This document shows, piece by piece, positions 1 to 8,402 of a stretch of 64,000 nucleotides of DNA. The stretch is from positions 62,001 to 126,000 of the forward strand of contig NZ_QEKV01000004.1 in NCBI RefSeq assembly GCF_003096635.1. Direction: 5' to 3'. Position numbers and translations under genes: made by a program. The notes below the pieces were generated by a model. That model was not told the DNA's origin and ran no database searches. It worked only from the letters and a program-made list of their open reading frames with translations. Each line of letters begins with the position of its first letter. Position 1 is the first letter of the stretch. Source of the stretch: Ezakiella coagulans (GTDB lineage Bacteria; Bacillota; Clostridia; Tissierellales; Peptoniphilaceae).

Positions 1-2087
1 TACCATTTCTTTAAAATATTTAAAATTTTATCTTTAAGTCCCGGTTCTTCAGCAGGCATTTGATTTTCCGGAGCATTCGGGTCAAAAGCCGGAGCTTCTG
101 AGACTGTGTATTTTACTTCTTTTTTAACTTCTTGTTTTTTACCGGTTGAGTCTTCGTAGGAAAATACAATATTTCCTTTCTTTTCTCCAGCTTCCATTGC
201 ATTTACTTGAATGTCGTAATTTTCAGTTGAACCTTCGAGGAATTTTCCGACATAATAAGTTGAATTTTGTGCTTCCAACTCATCTGATTCAAAACGAACC
301 ATCATGTTGTAGAGTGTAACTTTTCCGGTGTTATAGAATGTAACGGAAAGTGGAGTACCTTCGCCGACATTAAATGCCTCTTGTGTTTGAACTTCACCAA
401 TTTCAAGTCTCGATGATTGAACAACTGGGATACCGATTTCTTCTTCGGCTTTAAATTGGTTATTAGAGCCATCTTCATATTCAAATGAACATGTTACATT
501 ATATGTCTTTGCCGTTGCATCAGGGACAGTGTAAAGATTTATAGTTTTTTGAACTACACCATTTGGCATAATCTTGTCGATGAAGAATGTATTTGAACTG
601 TCGACAGGTGTAAAGATATTAGAACCTCCTGAATCCTTGCTGTCAGTGCCTTTTGGAGAGTTCATAGAAATCTTTATGTTTTTTACAACCTTTGTTGATG
701 AAGTGTTTTGGAATTCCAAATCCATTGCAAATTCTTTTCCCGCTTCAGGAAGCTTAGGATTGAAAGTGTATTTTCTGATGATTACTTTCGGAGTCGAAAT
801 TTTATCTTCTTTTCCATCACCTGAGCTATCTTTCTTTGGATTTGAAACAAATATTCCGGAATACTGTTCAGTTGTTAGAGGATCGCCTTCAGTTTGGTCT
901 TCGTCTCTATATTCAACTTTGATTGTAATCGGATAGTTTTGTGTTGAACTTGCAGGCGTTGCAAGATAGGTAAAGCTGAAACTTTGAGTTTCTCCAGGTG
1001 CGAGGGTTTCAATGAAATGTTGACTGATTGATTTATTTACAAGCCCGTCACCTTCAACGCTGCTCTTAATCAAAACTCTCTTTGCTGCTTTCTTTCCTCT
1101 GTTTGTAACGTCAAACGATAGGGTAGAGGACTTGCCCGGATAAAGTGTGTTTGCCGGTGTTACAAGATTTTCAATAACAACACTTGAAACATTTGATGGG
1201 TCTTTTTTTAGAGTTAAGAAAAATGATTTTTCGCTTTTTGATTGTCCGCCTTCAATGTGTTGATCGAAATAAGAAAGAGTTACTTTGAACTCATGGTTGC
1301 CGGCTTTTGCATTAGGTCCGGCTGAAAGAACAAAACTAACACGCTTTTCTTCATTTGGAAGAATGGTGTCGAAGTTTTTAACATTAAAGTCTCTTTCGAG
1401 CGTAAATCCGTCAGAACTCATTCCTTCAAGTCTAACCTCAACGTTGTTTATTTCATTATCGGTAGGGTTTTTTATCGTAAATCCGGCAATGACATCTTCT
1501 CCCGGGGCAATATTCATATTGTTCGGCATAACTCTTATGTCGGAAAGAACAAGTCTGGAAGCTTGTCTAGGATCATATTCAACCCTTACATAGGTTGTGA
1601 CGCTTTTTGTTTGTCCGTCGCTAGTATATACGTTAATGTCAATAGGATATGTTCCAGGCTGTGCATTGTTTGCAATTTGCACGGTAAATTGAAGGTCAAT
1701 TGATCCCCCCATCATTCTTCCTCTGAATTCTTTACCAGGCATTCTTTCGTCTGAGCCTTTCAGCATAAAAATATTATTATTTCCTTTAGAGTCAGCGTTT
1801 CCGCTAATTGTAAAATATCTGCCAATCATTGGAAATCCACTTTGATCTAATGGATAGTTGAAGTCAACAAACGCACGGATTTCCTTTGTTTCACCAGGTT
1901 TGCCGACAACAGTGCTACTTGCACTTATATGTGTAATTGATGATGGTGCAGCTTGTGAAGGGGGAGTTGAGGGTTCGGTTACTCCTCCATCGCCAGGTTT
2001 TCCAGTGGGGCCATCCGCAAAAATACTTACACTTTGAAATATCATAACTAATGATATTAATAAAATTAAAAATTTGTTTTTTCTCAT
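1..2087 (-). CDS. Secreted multi-domain protein with CARDB/NEW3-like beta repeats (partial, C-terminus off window)
   Basis: Reading the minus strand from an ATG at 2087 gives an uninterrupted frame of 695 codons that leaves the window at position 1. An SD sequence (GGAGG, 2093-2097) precedes it. Residues 1-25 form a signal peptide: basic start MRKNK, hydrophobic core, then SIFADG. A Pro/Ser/Thr-rich linker follows, then several repeats of about 120-150 residues. Each contains phrases of the type 'L.PGE...', 'F.I.N.....A..V', typical of NEW3/CARDB immunoglobulin-like exoprotein domains (family assignment by pattern only). It lies 18 nt after an ABC ATPase gene, so the two are probably co-transcribed. 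A permease would be expected next, beyond the left edge (inference). It may be an extracellular partner of that transporter or an unrelated surface protein. Confidence 0.8.
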   Translation of the reverse strand, partial: MRKNKFLILLISLVMIFQSVSIFADGPTGKPGDGGVTEPSTPPSQAAPSSITHISASSTVVGKPGETKEIRAFVDFNYPLDQSGFPMIGRYFTISGNADSKGNNNIFMLKGSDERMPGKEFRGRMMGGSIDLQFTVQIANNAQPGTYPIDINVYTSDGQTKSVTTYVRVEYDPRQASRLVLSDIRVMPNNMNIAPGEDVIAGFTIKNPTDNEINNVEVRLEGMSSDGFTLERDFNVKNFDTILPNEEKRVSFVLSAGPNAKAGNHEFKVTLSYFDQHIEGGQSKSEKSFFLTLKKDPSNVSSVVIENLVTPANTLYPGKSSTLSFDVTNRGKKAAKRVLIKSSVEGDGLVNKSISQHFIETLAPGETQSFSFTYLATPASSTQNYPITIKVEYRDEDQTEGDPLTTEQYSGIFVSNPKKDSSGDGKEDKISTPKVIIRKYTFNPKLPEAGKEFAMDLEFQNTSSTKVVKNIKISMNSPKGTDSKDSGGSNIFTPVDSSNTFFIDKIMPNGVVQKTINLYTVPDATAKTYNVTCSFEYEDGSNNQFKAEEEIGIPVVQSSRLEIGEVQTQEAFNVGEGTPLSVTFYNTGKVTLYNMMVRFESDELEAQNSTYYVGKFLEGSTENYDIQVNAMEAGEKKGNIVFSYEDSTGKKQEVKKEVKYTVSEAPAFDPNAPENQMPAEEPGLKDKILNILKKW

Positions 2088-2105
2088 ATTTTCCTCCAAT
2101 ATTAA

Positions 2106-2867
2106 CTATATCTCGCTGTTTATTTCTTCTATCTTATCGAATCTGCTTCGAATAACTTCCTCTGAAGGAAGTGGTTTTGGTATTTGTGTATCAATTTTTT
2201 CAATCGTTCCGTCTCTAAAATGTATAATTCTGTCAGAATAGACAGCTGTTTCAATGTCGTGCGTTACAACTATCATAGTGCTGTTATTTCTTCTAACCAT
2301 ATCGGTCATAAGTTCGATAACTTCGATTGAGGTTTTCGAATCCAAATTTCCGGTTGGTTCGTCTGCAAAAATTATTTTCGGGCTATCCACAAAAGCTCTC
2401 GCAATACTTACTCTTTGTTGCTGACCACCGCTCATTTCGGAAGGTTTGTGGTAGAGTCTTTTTCCGAGTCCAACTTCCTTTAAAATTTTTTCTGCCATTT
2501 CAATTCTTTTTTTCTTAGGGACACCTTTAAAAGCGAGTCCGAGCCCAACATTTTCAACTGCTGAAAATGTCGGTATAAGATTGTAAGCCTGAAAAACAAA
2601 ACCGACATTTAGTTGTCGGAACCTTGTTGCTTGTTCTTCAGTTAGATTTTCCATGTGAATGTTTCCTATTATAACTTCTCCGGATGTTGGTCTTTCAAGT
2701 CCGGCGCACATATTTAAAAGAGTTGATTTACCGCTGCCGGAAGGACCGACAAGACAAATACATTCACCCTTATAAATATCAAGACTGACGTGACGCAAAG
2801 CAACTATTTTTTCCTGTCCCATTTTATAGACTTTCGTTAAGTCCTTAAGTTCTATTAACGGTTGCAA
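2106..2867 (-). CDS. ABC transporter ATP-binding protein, MacB/LolD type
   Basis: This 253-residue ATPase has Walker A GPSGSGKST (41-49), Q-loop Gln94, signature MSGGQQQR (146-153), Walker B IIFADEP (166-172) and switch His204. The 'GNLDS' after Walker B and the overall length place it with the MacB/LolD/FtsE-like ATPases that energise FtsX-type permeases. Those move lipoproteins or peptides, or act on cell-wall enzymes, rather than importing nutrients. The start is TTG, supported by GGAGGTGAT seven bases upstream and by a near-consensus promoter just before it. The C-terminal 30 residues after the H-loop are longer than usual and charged. The secreted repeat protein follows at 18 nt. The substrate is unknown. 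Confidence 0.9.
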   Translation of the reverse strand: MQPLIELKDLTKVYKMGQEKIVALRHVSLDIYKGECICLVGPSGSGKSTLLNMCAGLERPTSGEVIIGNIHMENLTEEQATRFRQLNVGFVFQAYNLIPTFSAVENVGLGLAFKGVPKKKRIEMAEKILKEVGLGKRLYHKPSEMSGGQQQRVSIARAFVDSPKIIFADEPTGNLDSKTSIEVIELMTDMVRRNNSTMIVVTHDIETAVYSDRIIHFRDGTIEKIDTQIPKPLPSEEVIRSRFDKIEEINSEI

Positions 2868-2887
2868 TCTATCACCTCCATGATTAC

Positions 2888-2916
2888 ATTATAGCAAATA
2901 GTAGTGTTTTAATCAA
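2888..2916 (-). promoter_or_regulatory. Sigma-A type promoter for the ABC ATPase operon
   Basis: Read on the minus strand, TTGATT (2911-2916) and TATAAT (2888-2893) are separated by exactly 17 bases. The predicted start of transcription lies about 15 nt before the TTG start codon at 2867. Confidence 0.75.
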
Positions 2917-2982
2917 TTATAATTGTGTGTTTTTTTATTACATTTGCGTGACCTTATTGTTAAGATTCGAAATGGGTATAAG

Positions 2983-2988
2983 TATAAT
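2983..2988 (+). promoter_or_regulatory. Probable -10 box for the TGS/uridine-kinase gene
   Basis: A TATAAT lies 30 bases before the ATG at 3018. No convincing -35 box sits at 17 bases. TTGTTA at 2957-2962 is 20 bases away, so this is a weak or activator-dependent promoter candidate. Confidence 0.4.
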
Positions 2989-3017
2989 GCTATGAAAAAT
3001 GAAAAGAAGGGGATTAG

Positions 3018-4676
3018 ATGAAAATAAAATTTAAAATGCCACACGAGGCAAAAAAAGTAGAAGTTGAATATAAGAATGGAGAATCCATCGTTGAAATAAT
3101 AAAGAGAGAGTTTAAAAACTATAAAAGATTTTTAGGTGCGGTTGTGAACGCTGAACTAAAAAGTCTATGCTATAAACCCAAGGCAGACGATGAAATAGTT
3201 CTTTTGGACATTGAAAACTCTCTTGGTCTTAGAATTTATACAACAAGTCTTTCCATGATTTATGCTTATGCAATAAAAAGTCTATATCCAAACATGAACA
3301 CAGTTATAGAGCATTATGTTGGAAGCACAATTTACACACAAAAAATTGGAGAAGAACCGTTTACTATTGAAGAAGTAAAAAGTATCGAAAAAAGGATGCG
3401 AGAAATAGTAAAAGAGAATATTGATATTAAAATGGAAAAATGGAATTCTGAAAAGGCCATTGATTATTATAGCAAAATCAAACGAGACGATGTTGTTAAA
3501 CTTTTAGAAACAAGCAAAGCTATGGACGTAAATATGTACAGAATGGATAACTTTTTAGAAAAGTTTGAGGGCGTTTTAGTTACAAGTTCAGAATTTATTG
3601 AAAAATTCGAATTGTCATATTATTATCCTGGGCTTTTAATTCGCTTTCCATCTAGTGATAAAAATTTTGAGATTGATATAAATGAAGAGGAAGCAAAGCT
3701 TGCGAAAACATTTCAAGATCACACCAAGGATGCACATATTATTGGAGTAAATTATGTTGGAGAGTTGAATGATAAAATTTTGAGTGGGAAGAGCAGAGAT
3801 TTGATTTTGGTTTCAGAGAGTTTTCTTGATATGAGAATAAGGGATATTGCAATAAAAATTGCTGAGGACTCTGCAAAGCGAGTTGTTCTTATAAGCGGAC
3901 CTTCAAGCAGCGGAAAGACAACCTTTGCACAAAAACTTAAAATCGCACTTACAATGTATGGCCTTAATTCAATTGAAATTTCAACCGACGATTATTTTGT
4001 AGACAGAAAGATGACACCTAAAAATCCTGACGGCACATACGATTTTGAAACAATTGATGCTGTTGATATAGAATCGTTAAATAGAGATATTATTAAATTA
4101 ATAGAGAGCGGAGAAACAGAAAAGAGAAGTTTTGATTTTATTGAAGGAAAACCGATTTTCACAGGGGAAAAGCATGAACTTGGAAGCAGTGGAATAATTA
4201 TAATCGAAGGGATTCATGCTCTTAATCCGATTCTTTCAAAATATGTGCCGAACAGAAACAAGTTGAAACTATATCTTTCAGCATTAACCACAATGAATAT
4301 TGATTCAATGAATAGGCTATCGACAACGGACGTTAGATTTTTAAGGCGTATGGTAAGAGATGTGCGAACAAGAGGACGTGATGTTTCAACATCACTAAAC
4401 GAGTGGGAAAATGTAAGAAAGGGAGAAGATAAATATGTATTTCCATTTCAGGAAGAAGCGGATATAATGATAAACACAAGTCTTTTTTATGAAATTGCCG
4501 TTCTAAAAAAACATGCTATGGTACTTCTTGAGAAAGTTCCTGAGTCTGACAGAAATTATGTTCGTGCAAACAGATTGATGGATATGCTTAGATATTTCGT
4601 TTCAATTGAGGACGATGCAATGATTCCGAACACATCTCTTATAAGAGAATTTATTGGCGGAAGTATTTTTGAATAG
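3018..4676 (+). CDS. Nucleoside (uridine) kinase family protein with N-terminal TGS-like domain
   Basis: This 552-residue protein has an N-terminal TGS/ThrRS-like region (1-60: 'NGESIVEIIKREF', then 'LGAVVNAEL'). It continues with a ThrRS second-domain-like stretch around 70-200, and a C-terminal P-loop kinase of the uridine kinase/phosphoribulokinase family. The Walker A is GPSSSGKTT at 294-302, followed by 'STDDYFVDR' and 'IIIEGIHALNP', both characteristic of uridine kinases. This architecture is recurrent in Clostridia-like genomes and generally labelled nucleoside kinase; its substrate is not settled by sequence. The ATG follows AAGAAGGGG. It is a single-gene unit between a divergent promoter region and a bidirectional terminator. 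Confidence 0.85.
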   Translation: MKIKFKMPHEAKKVEVEYKNGESIVEIIKREFKNYKRFLGAVVNAELKSLCYKPKADDEIVLLDIENSLGLRIYTTSLSMIYAYAIKSLYPNMNTVIEHYVGSTIYTQKIGEEPFTIEEVKSIEKRMREIVKENIDIKMEKWNSEKAIDYYSKIKRDDVVKLLETSKAMDVNMYRMDNFLEKFEGVLVTSSEFIEKFELSYYYPGLLIRFPSSDKNFEIDINEEEAKLAKTFQDHTKDAHIIGVNYVGELNDKILSGKSRDLILVSESFLDMRIRDIAIKIAEDSAKRVVLISGPSSSGKTTFAQKLKIALTMYGLNSIEISTDDYFVDRKMTPKNPDGTYDFETIDAVDIESLNRDIIKLIESGETEKRSFDFIEGKPIFTGEKHELGSSGIIIIEGIHALNPILSKYVPNRNKLKLYLSALTTMNIDSMNRLSTTDVRFLRRMVRDVRTRGRDVSTSLNEWENVRKGEDKYVFPFQEEADIMINTSLFYEIAVLKKHAMVLLEKVPESDRNYVRANRLMDMLRYFVSIEDDAMIPNTSLIREFIGGSIFE

Positions 4677-4681
4677 AGAAC

Positions 4682-4713
4682 AAAAAAACCACGATTTTGA
4701 TATCGTGGTTTTT
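4682..4713. terminator. Bidirectional rho-independent terminator
   Basis: AAACCACGAT (4686-4695) pairs with ATCGTGGTTT (4702-4711) around a six-base loop, with T-runs on both strands. It separates the convergent genes ending at 4676 and 4717. Confidence 0.85.
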
Positions 4714-4716
4714 CAT

Positions 4717-4962
4717 TTACTTGAAGCTTTCGCTTATATTATTTTTTATTTCATGCATATGCGAATTGAATTCGTTCAAATTATTGTTTAATTGATATAT
4801 ACGATCATAAATCGGATATTTCCAAATCTTGTCGCTTTCATCTCCATATTCCGAATTTATTGCATTTACAATATTTTCTTTGTCATTTACATAGAATGAA
4901 ACTGCACCAATCGCAAAGAATAGAAGAGTTACAGCTGTGAAAATCAATAGAAATTTTTTCAT
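4717..4962 (-). CDS. Small single-pass membrane or secreted protein, unknown function
   Basis: This protein has 81 residues: MKKF followed by a strongly hydrophobic stretch (4-24, LLIFTAVTLLFFAIGAVSFYV), then a polar tail rich in Asn, Glu and Asp. The ATG has a clear SD (CCTCC on the plus strand, 4971-4975). Its start codon overlaps the stop of the preceding gene as TAATG, so translation is probably coupled to the DUF1700-like protein. I do not recognise a family. The position as last gene of the rodA/winged-helix/DUF1700-like operon suggests a small membrane partner of that protein (inference). Confidence 0.7.
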   Translation of the reverse strand: MKKFLLIFTAVTLLFFAIGAVSFYVNDKENIVNAINSEYGDESDKIWKYPIYDRIYQLNNNLNEFNSHMHEIKNNISESFK

Positions 4963-5540
4963 TACTTATACCTCCTTAGGAATTTAGCTTGCCAACTAAA
5001 TATTAATGCAACAAGTTTGAATAGCCATTTTAAAAGGAAAAAGGCAAATACGAAACATAAAATCGAAAGGCCTATAATTCCAAATGGCAGAGTCCATCTT
5101 GTAAGAGGATTCATCAATATGAGGTGACCGTTAACATAAGCGTTTCCGTATAGTAAAACGCCAAGAGCTACCAAAATAAATGTAATCGGTAGAACTGCGA
5201 TACATACAATTCCTCCAAACATTGCAATGAATGTCGGAACTAAGAATAGATTTAAAAAGAAAAATAGGACTGCATACATTGCAATGACGCCGAGGCTTCT
5301 TTTTTCTTTGATAACTGTATCTCCAACTTCTTTGTATTCTCTAATTTTTTTAGGAGCAAAGGTGGAGACAATTGTATTTAGGTTTTCAATAGAACCTCTT
5401 ACTTCATCATAAGATTTTCCAAAACGTTCGCCTTCTCTAAAGTATTCGTCATAAACACGTGTGATTTCGTTTGCAGCTGTATCTTTGACACCGGAGCTTT
5501 TTAGTGAAAGTTTTAAATCATCAAGAAATTTACTTTTCAT
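4962..5540 (-). CDS. DUF1700-like integral membrane protein
   Basis: The protein is 192 residues from the ATG at 5540, which has the SD AAAGGAGGT. A longer frame upstream (to 5588) has no ribosome site and lies inside the preceding gene. The N-terminal ~75 residues are a soluble helical domain ('FLDDLKLSLKSSGVKD', 'VYDEYFREGERFGKSYDEV'), resembling the DUF1700 head. Three to four hydrophobic segments follow from about residue 85. In the known pattern, DUF1700 proteins are encoded with a small PadR/winged-helix regulator. Here the upstream gene (11-nt overlap) is a small winged-helix-like protein, which fits. Function is unresolved; family assignment is by pattern. Confidence 0.7.
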   Translation of the reverse strand: MKSKFLDDLKLSLKSSGVKDTAANEITRVYDEYFREGERFGKSYDEVRGSIENLNTIVSTFAPKKIREYKEVGDTVIKEKRSLGVIAMYAVLFFFLNLFLVPTFIAMFGGIVCIAVLPITFILVALGVLLYGNAYVNGHLILMNPLTRWTLPFGIIGLSILCFVFAFFLLKWLFKLVALIFSWQAKFLRRYK

Positions 5541-5979
5541 TATTATTACCTCCTTTGTCTTCAACAAATCCGCTAGAAATTTTGTCATCTACTAGTTTTG
5601 TTTCCTTAATATTTTTACCGAAAGAGGCGTATTCAACTGAATTGTCATTATTTTTTAAAATGACATTGTTGTTTTTTATATCACTGTTATGTGTATAATA
5701 TTTTTTCATGGTTTCAACTTGAGAAGAAAGCTCTTTTGAAAGTTCATTCATATATTTAATGCCATTTTCTGTAAGAATTAAATATTTTAAATCATTTTCA
5801 GTATTTTCTTCAATTATATTTTGACGCCTGAAATCAATAATAGTTTTTACGATTTTAGAAGTGGTAGGGCATAGCTCACGCAAATCCTGACATACAGTAT
5901 AATAAGATATTTTTTCATCTTGTTTTTTATGAATGTCATTTAAAACTGCTGATTCCAATAACATTTCGTATGTTATCAT
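5530..5979 (-). CDS. Small winged-helix-like protein, putative regulator
   Basis: This is a 149-residue protein with SD AAAGGAG before the ATG at 5979. Residues 1-95 look like a winged helix: a first helix (MLLESAVLNDIHK), a central HTH-like part ('TVCQDLRELCPTTSKIVKTIIDFRRQNII') and a wing ending 'YLILTENGIKYMNEL'. The last 50 residues are Asn-rich and probably disordered. It overlaps the DUF1700-like gene by 11 nt and follows rodA by 12 nt. PadR-type regulators normally fill this slot. This one is not an obvious PadR, so its DNA target and ligand are unknown. It could autoregulate only if there is an internal promoter, which I do not see. Confidence 0.65.
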   Translation of the reverse strand: MITYEMLLESAVLNDIHKKQDEKISYYTVCQDLRELCPTTSKIVKTIIDFRRQNIIEENTENDLKYLILTENGIKYMNELSKELSSQVETMKKYYTHNSDIKNNNVILKNNDNSVEYASFGKNIKETKLVDDKISSGFVEDKGGNNNEK

Positions 5980-5991
5980 AATTTCTCCTTT

Positions 5992-7131
5992 CTATGTCAA
6001 AAGACTGTCTATTTTTTCTCCGGTGGATAAACTGTTCGCACCTACATGATACTTTATACCCAAAATTAATCCAATACTAATAAGATTTGCAATTTGGAAA
6101 GTTCCGCCTGATGAAATTAATGGAAGCGGAATCCCGGTTACCGGCATAAGGCCCATTGTCATAGCGATATTTTCCCATATATGAATCAAAAACATTGTAA
6201 AAACACCAATGGATAAAACTTTGGCAAAATAATCTGATTGTTTTGAAATATGAAGAATTCTTGTGAGGAGCAAGAAATATAAAACTAGAAGCAAAGCTCC
6301 GCCTAAAAATCCGAGTTCTTCTCCAATCATTGGGAATATAAAGTCAGAGTGTTTGAGCATTAAAAAGTTCCCTTGATTTTGCACACCGTTATATAAACCG
6401 CGTCCTCTGAATTTGCCTGATGACAAACTTATTTTTCCTATATAAGCTTGCATTCCTGTGCCCAAAGTATCTCTTTCAGGTTCCAAAAAGTCAAAGATTC
6501 TTTCTCTTGCGTACTCATCCATATTAAACCAATGTACAGGAAGGTAAACGAGCACGGATCCTATTGCAATCAAAATGTATTTCCAATGAATACCACCGAT
6601 AAAAAACATTACGGCAATTATTCCCATAAATACTACCGCTGTACCGAAGTCGGGTTGTTTTAATATAAAAGCTACAGGAATGAATGCAAGCACGAGAAGT
6701 TTTAAAAGTGTGAACGGTTCATTAAGTTTTTCTTTATTTTTATCCATAAATGCTGCAAGCGACACGATAAGTCCAACTTTTACAAACTCCGACGGTTGGA
6801 ATTTAAAAGAATTAGTTCCGAGCCACGATCTTGAGCCGGAGTAGGTGATGCCGAAAAGCATTGTTGCAAGAAGAACACCAACACACACAATATAGATTGG
6901 CCATGCAAGTTTTTTTATTAAATCAGGTGGTGTTATTACAAGAATCGACATAACAATAAGCCCAAGTATGGTCGAAAGGCCTTGTGAACGCATGTAACTC
7001 GAGTGTTTTGCGGCACCATAGCTCATGGTGGTTGAATTTACCATAATTAGTCCGAACGCTAAAAGTGCAAGGACCACTAAAATCAAAAAATAATCTATTC
7101 TTTTGTAAGTTTTCTTTTTATCAAAAAACAT
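5992..7131 (-). CDS. rodA: SEDS-family peptidoglycan polymerase RodA/FtsW
   Basis: This 379-residue polytopic protein has about ten hydrophobic segments. It polymerises glycan strands from lipid II in the cytoplasmic membrane. SEDS hallmarks seen are 'GSRSWLG' followed by 'FQPSEFVKVG' (about 97-115), 'QPDFGTAVV' (about 160), and the C-terminal 'GLMPVTGIPLPLISSGGT' block (about 329-347). Length and lack of a long N-terminal cytoplasmic tail favour RodA over FtsW, though the two cannot be separated with certainty. SD GGGAGAG precedes the ATG. It heads a minus-strand operon with the winged-helix, DUF1700-like and small membrane genes, an unusual set of companions for rodA. Confidence 0.88.
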   Translation of the reverse strand: MFFDKKKTYKRIDYFLILVVLALLAFGLIMVNSTTMSYGAAKHSSYMRSQGLSTILGLIVMSILVITPPDLIKKLAWPIYIVCVGVLLATMLFGITYSGSRSWLGTNSFKFQPSEFVKVGLIVSLAAFMDKNKEKLNEPFTLLKLLVLAFIPVAFILKQPDFGTAVVFMGIIAVMFFIGGIHWKYILIAIGSVLVYLPVHWFNMDEYARERIFDFLEPERDTLGTGMQAYIGKISLSSGKFRGRGLYNGVQNQGNFLMLKHSDFIFPMIGEELGFLGGALLLVLYFLLLTRILHISKQSDYFAKVLSIGVFTMFLIHIWENIAMTMGLMPVTGIPLPLISSGGTFQIANLISIGLILGIKYHVGANSLSTGEKIDSLLT

Positions 7132-7158
7132 AAAATCTCTCCCAACAAATATACATAC

Positions 7159-7187
7159 ATTATAACAGAAAAAAATTGAAATGGAAA
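7159..7187 (-). promoter_or_regulatory. Promoter for the rodA operon
   Basis: On the minus strand, TTTCCA (7182-7187) and TATAAT (7159-7164) are 17 bases apart, about 30 bases before the rodA ATG. The -35 box matches consensus only partly. Confidence 0.5.
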
Positions 7188-7216
7188 ATTTTTATATAAA
7201 ATGATAAAATAAAAAT

Positions 7217-8170
7217 ATGGATAATAAATTTTTGAAACTTAAAGAAAATTTAAATTTGTTGGGCTTTGAAGAATTTGGTATAATTCCAACGGCGTGTTAT
7301 ATTCAACCGCATTTTATTCCATCAATGGTCGATTATTACAATGAAAATCAGATTAAAAATAATTTTGATATGAGTGCATTCAATTCTATTATAGTTTTAC
7401 TTATGAACTATCGGCCAGAGAATTTAAAGAGTGGAAGAATGTCAATAGGTTCGAACGAAAAAGATTATCACATTGTGTTCAAGGAAAAGATTAGTGAGTT
7501 AGGCAATATGATGGACCTTGGAAATTTTTTAGGATATTCGGACACGGGCCCGCTTTTCGATCGAACGCTTGCACTGAAGGCAGGACTTGGTTTTATTGGG
7601 AAAAATGGGTGTTTAATAAATCCAAGAATTGGCAGTTTTTTCTTCATCGGCTATGTGTTAACAGATTTAAAATTTGAAAAGTTTATTCCATATAAGGATA
7701 GTGAGTTTAAAAATACACTTTGCGAACATTGCACTAGATGTATTGAGGCTTGTCCAACCTCAGCAATCGGTGAGGGGGAGTTTCGACCTATGAGGTGCCT
7801 TTCGCATCTTACACAAACGAAAAAACCGGACCCCGATCTTGAAGGAAAGATTAAAACATTTTACGGTTGTGATATATGTCAAAAAGTTTGTCCGTATAAT
7901 TCAGATAAAGCAAGTGGTATGATTGAATTTTTATCGGGAGATGATATGAGCTATGAGGATTTATTTACACTTTCAAATAAGGAGTTTAAAAAGATTTATG
8001 GCGAGAAAGCATTTTTTTGGAGAGGTCGGTCAATTATAAAAAGAAATGCAATTATAAGGGCTCATAATTTGAAAGATGAATCAATTGTAAAATACTTAGA
8101 AGAGGAGCTCAAAAAAGATAATATTACAAAAGAATATATTTTAAAATATTTTTTGGATTTTATTAAATAA
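7217..8170 (+). CDS. queG: Epoxyqueuosine reductase QueG
   Basis: This 317-residue protein performs the last step of queuosine synthesis, reducing epoxyqueuosine in tRNA with cobalamin and two [4Fe-4S] clusters. Visible are the QueG block 'LFDRTLALKAGLGFIGKNGCLI' region (113-134, candidate acid Asp115). The ferredoxin-like cysteines are C169, C172, C175 and C179, with the second cluster using C194 and C218/C221/C225. The annotated ATG has no convincing SD, and the upstream bases are an A/T run. Translation may therefore be weak or the leader very short. It is divergent from rodA and ends in a strong hairpin terminator. No other queuosine gene is in the window. Confidence 0.9.
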   Translation: MDNKFLKLKENLNLLGFEEFGIIPTACYIQPHFIPSMVDYYNENQIKNNFDMSAFNSIIVLLMNYRPENLKSGRMSIGSNEKDYHIVFKEKISELGNMMDLGNFLGYSDTGPLFDRTLALKAGLGFIGKNGCLINPRIGSFFFIGYVLTDLKFEKFIPYKDSEFKNTLCEHCTRCIEACPTSAIGEGEFRPMRCLSHLTQTKKPDPDLEGKIKTFYGCDICQKVCPYNSDKASGMIEFLSGDDMSYEDLFTLSNKEFKKIYGEKAFFWRGRSIIKRNAIIRAHNLKDESIVKYLEEELKKDNITKEYILKYFLDFIK

Positions 8171-8200
8171 AAGATTTCTTTTGAAGTCTTTTATTTTTTT
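8166..8200 (+). terminator. Rho-independent terminator after queG
   Basis: A 13-bp stem (AATAAAAGATTTC with GAAGTCTTTTATT, one U-G pair) around a TTTT loop is followed by a long T-run. It overlaps the queG stop codon. Confidence 0.85.
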
Positions 8201-8291
8201 TATTATTGGGTATATATAATTTAGTTACAAAAAAATTTCAAAATATGTAACGCAATCATTCAAATATCTTTATTTTATAATTTGGATATGG

Positions 8292-8297
8292 TATAAT
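8292..8297 (+). promoter_or_regulatory. Probable -10 box for the EF-G paralogue
   Basis: TATAAT about 105 bases before the start codon at 8403. The -35 region (TTTATT at 8269-8274) is poor. The remaining 8171-8402 intergenic sequence is AT-rich with nothing else I can support. Confidence 0.4.
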
Positions 8298-8402
8298 GAA
8301 ATTAATGAGAAAAATGTGATTTAAATTACATAATATAAATTTATATTCTAAAATGTTTTATAAATCAAATATATTATTTTTCTTAATAAAAGGAGGATTA
8401 AC

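Noticed and set aside
574-1593. Plus-strand open frames opposite the secreted repeat protein
   Set aside because: They lack ribosome sites and family features and are shadows of the minus-strand gene, whose frame is open for the full 2087 bases.
5504-5698. Plus-strand 64-codon frame opposite the DUF1700/winged-helix junction
   Set aside because: No ribosome site, and both minus-strand genes have strong SD sites and coupled overlaps.
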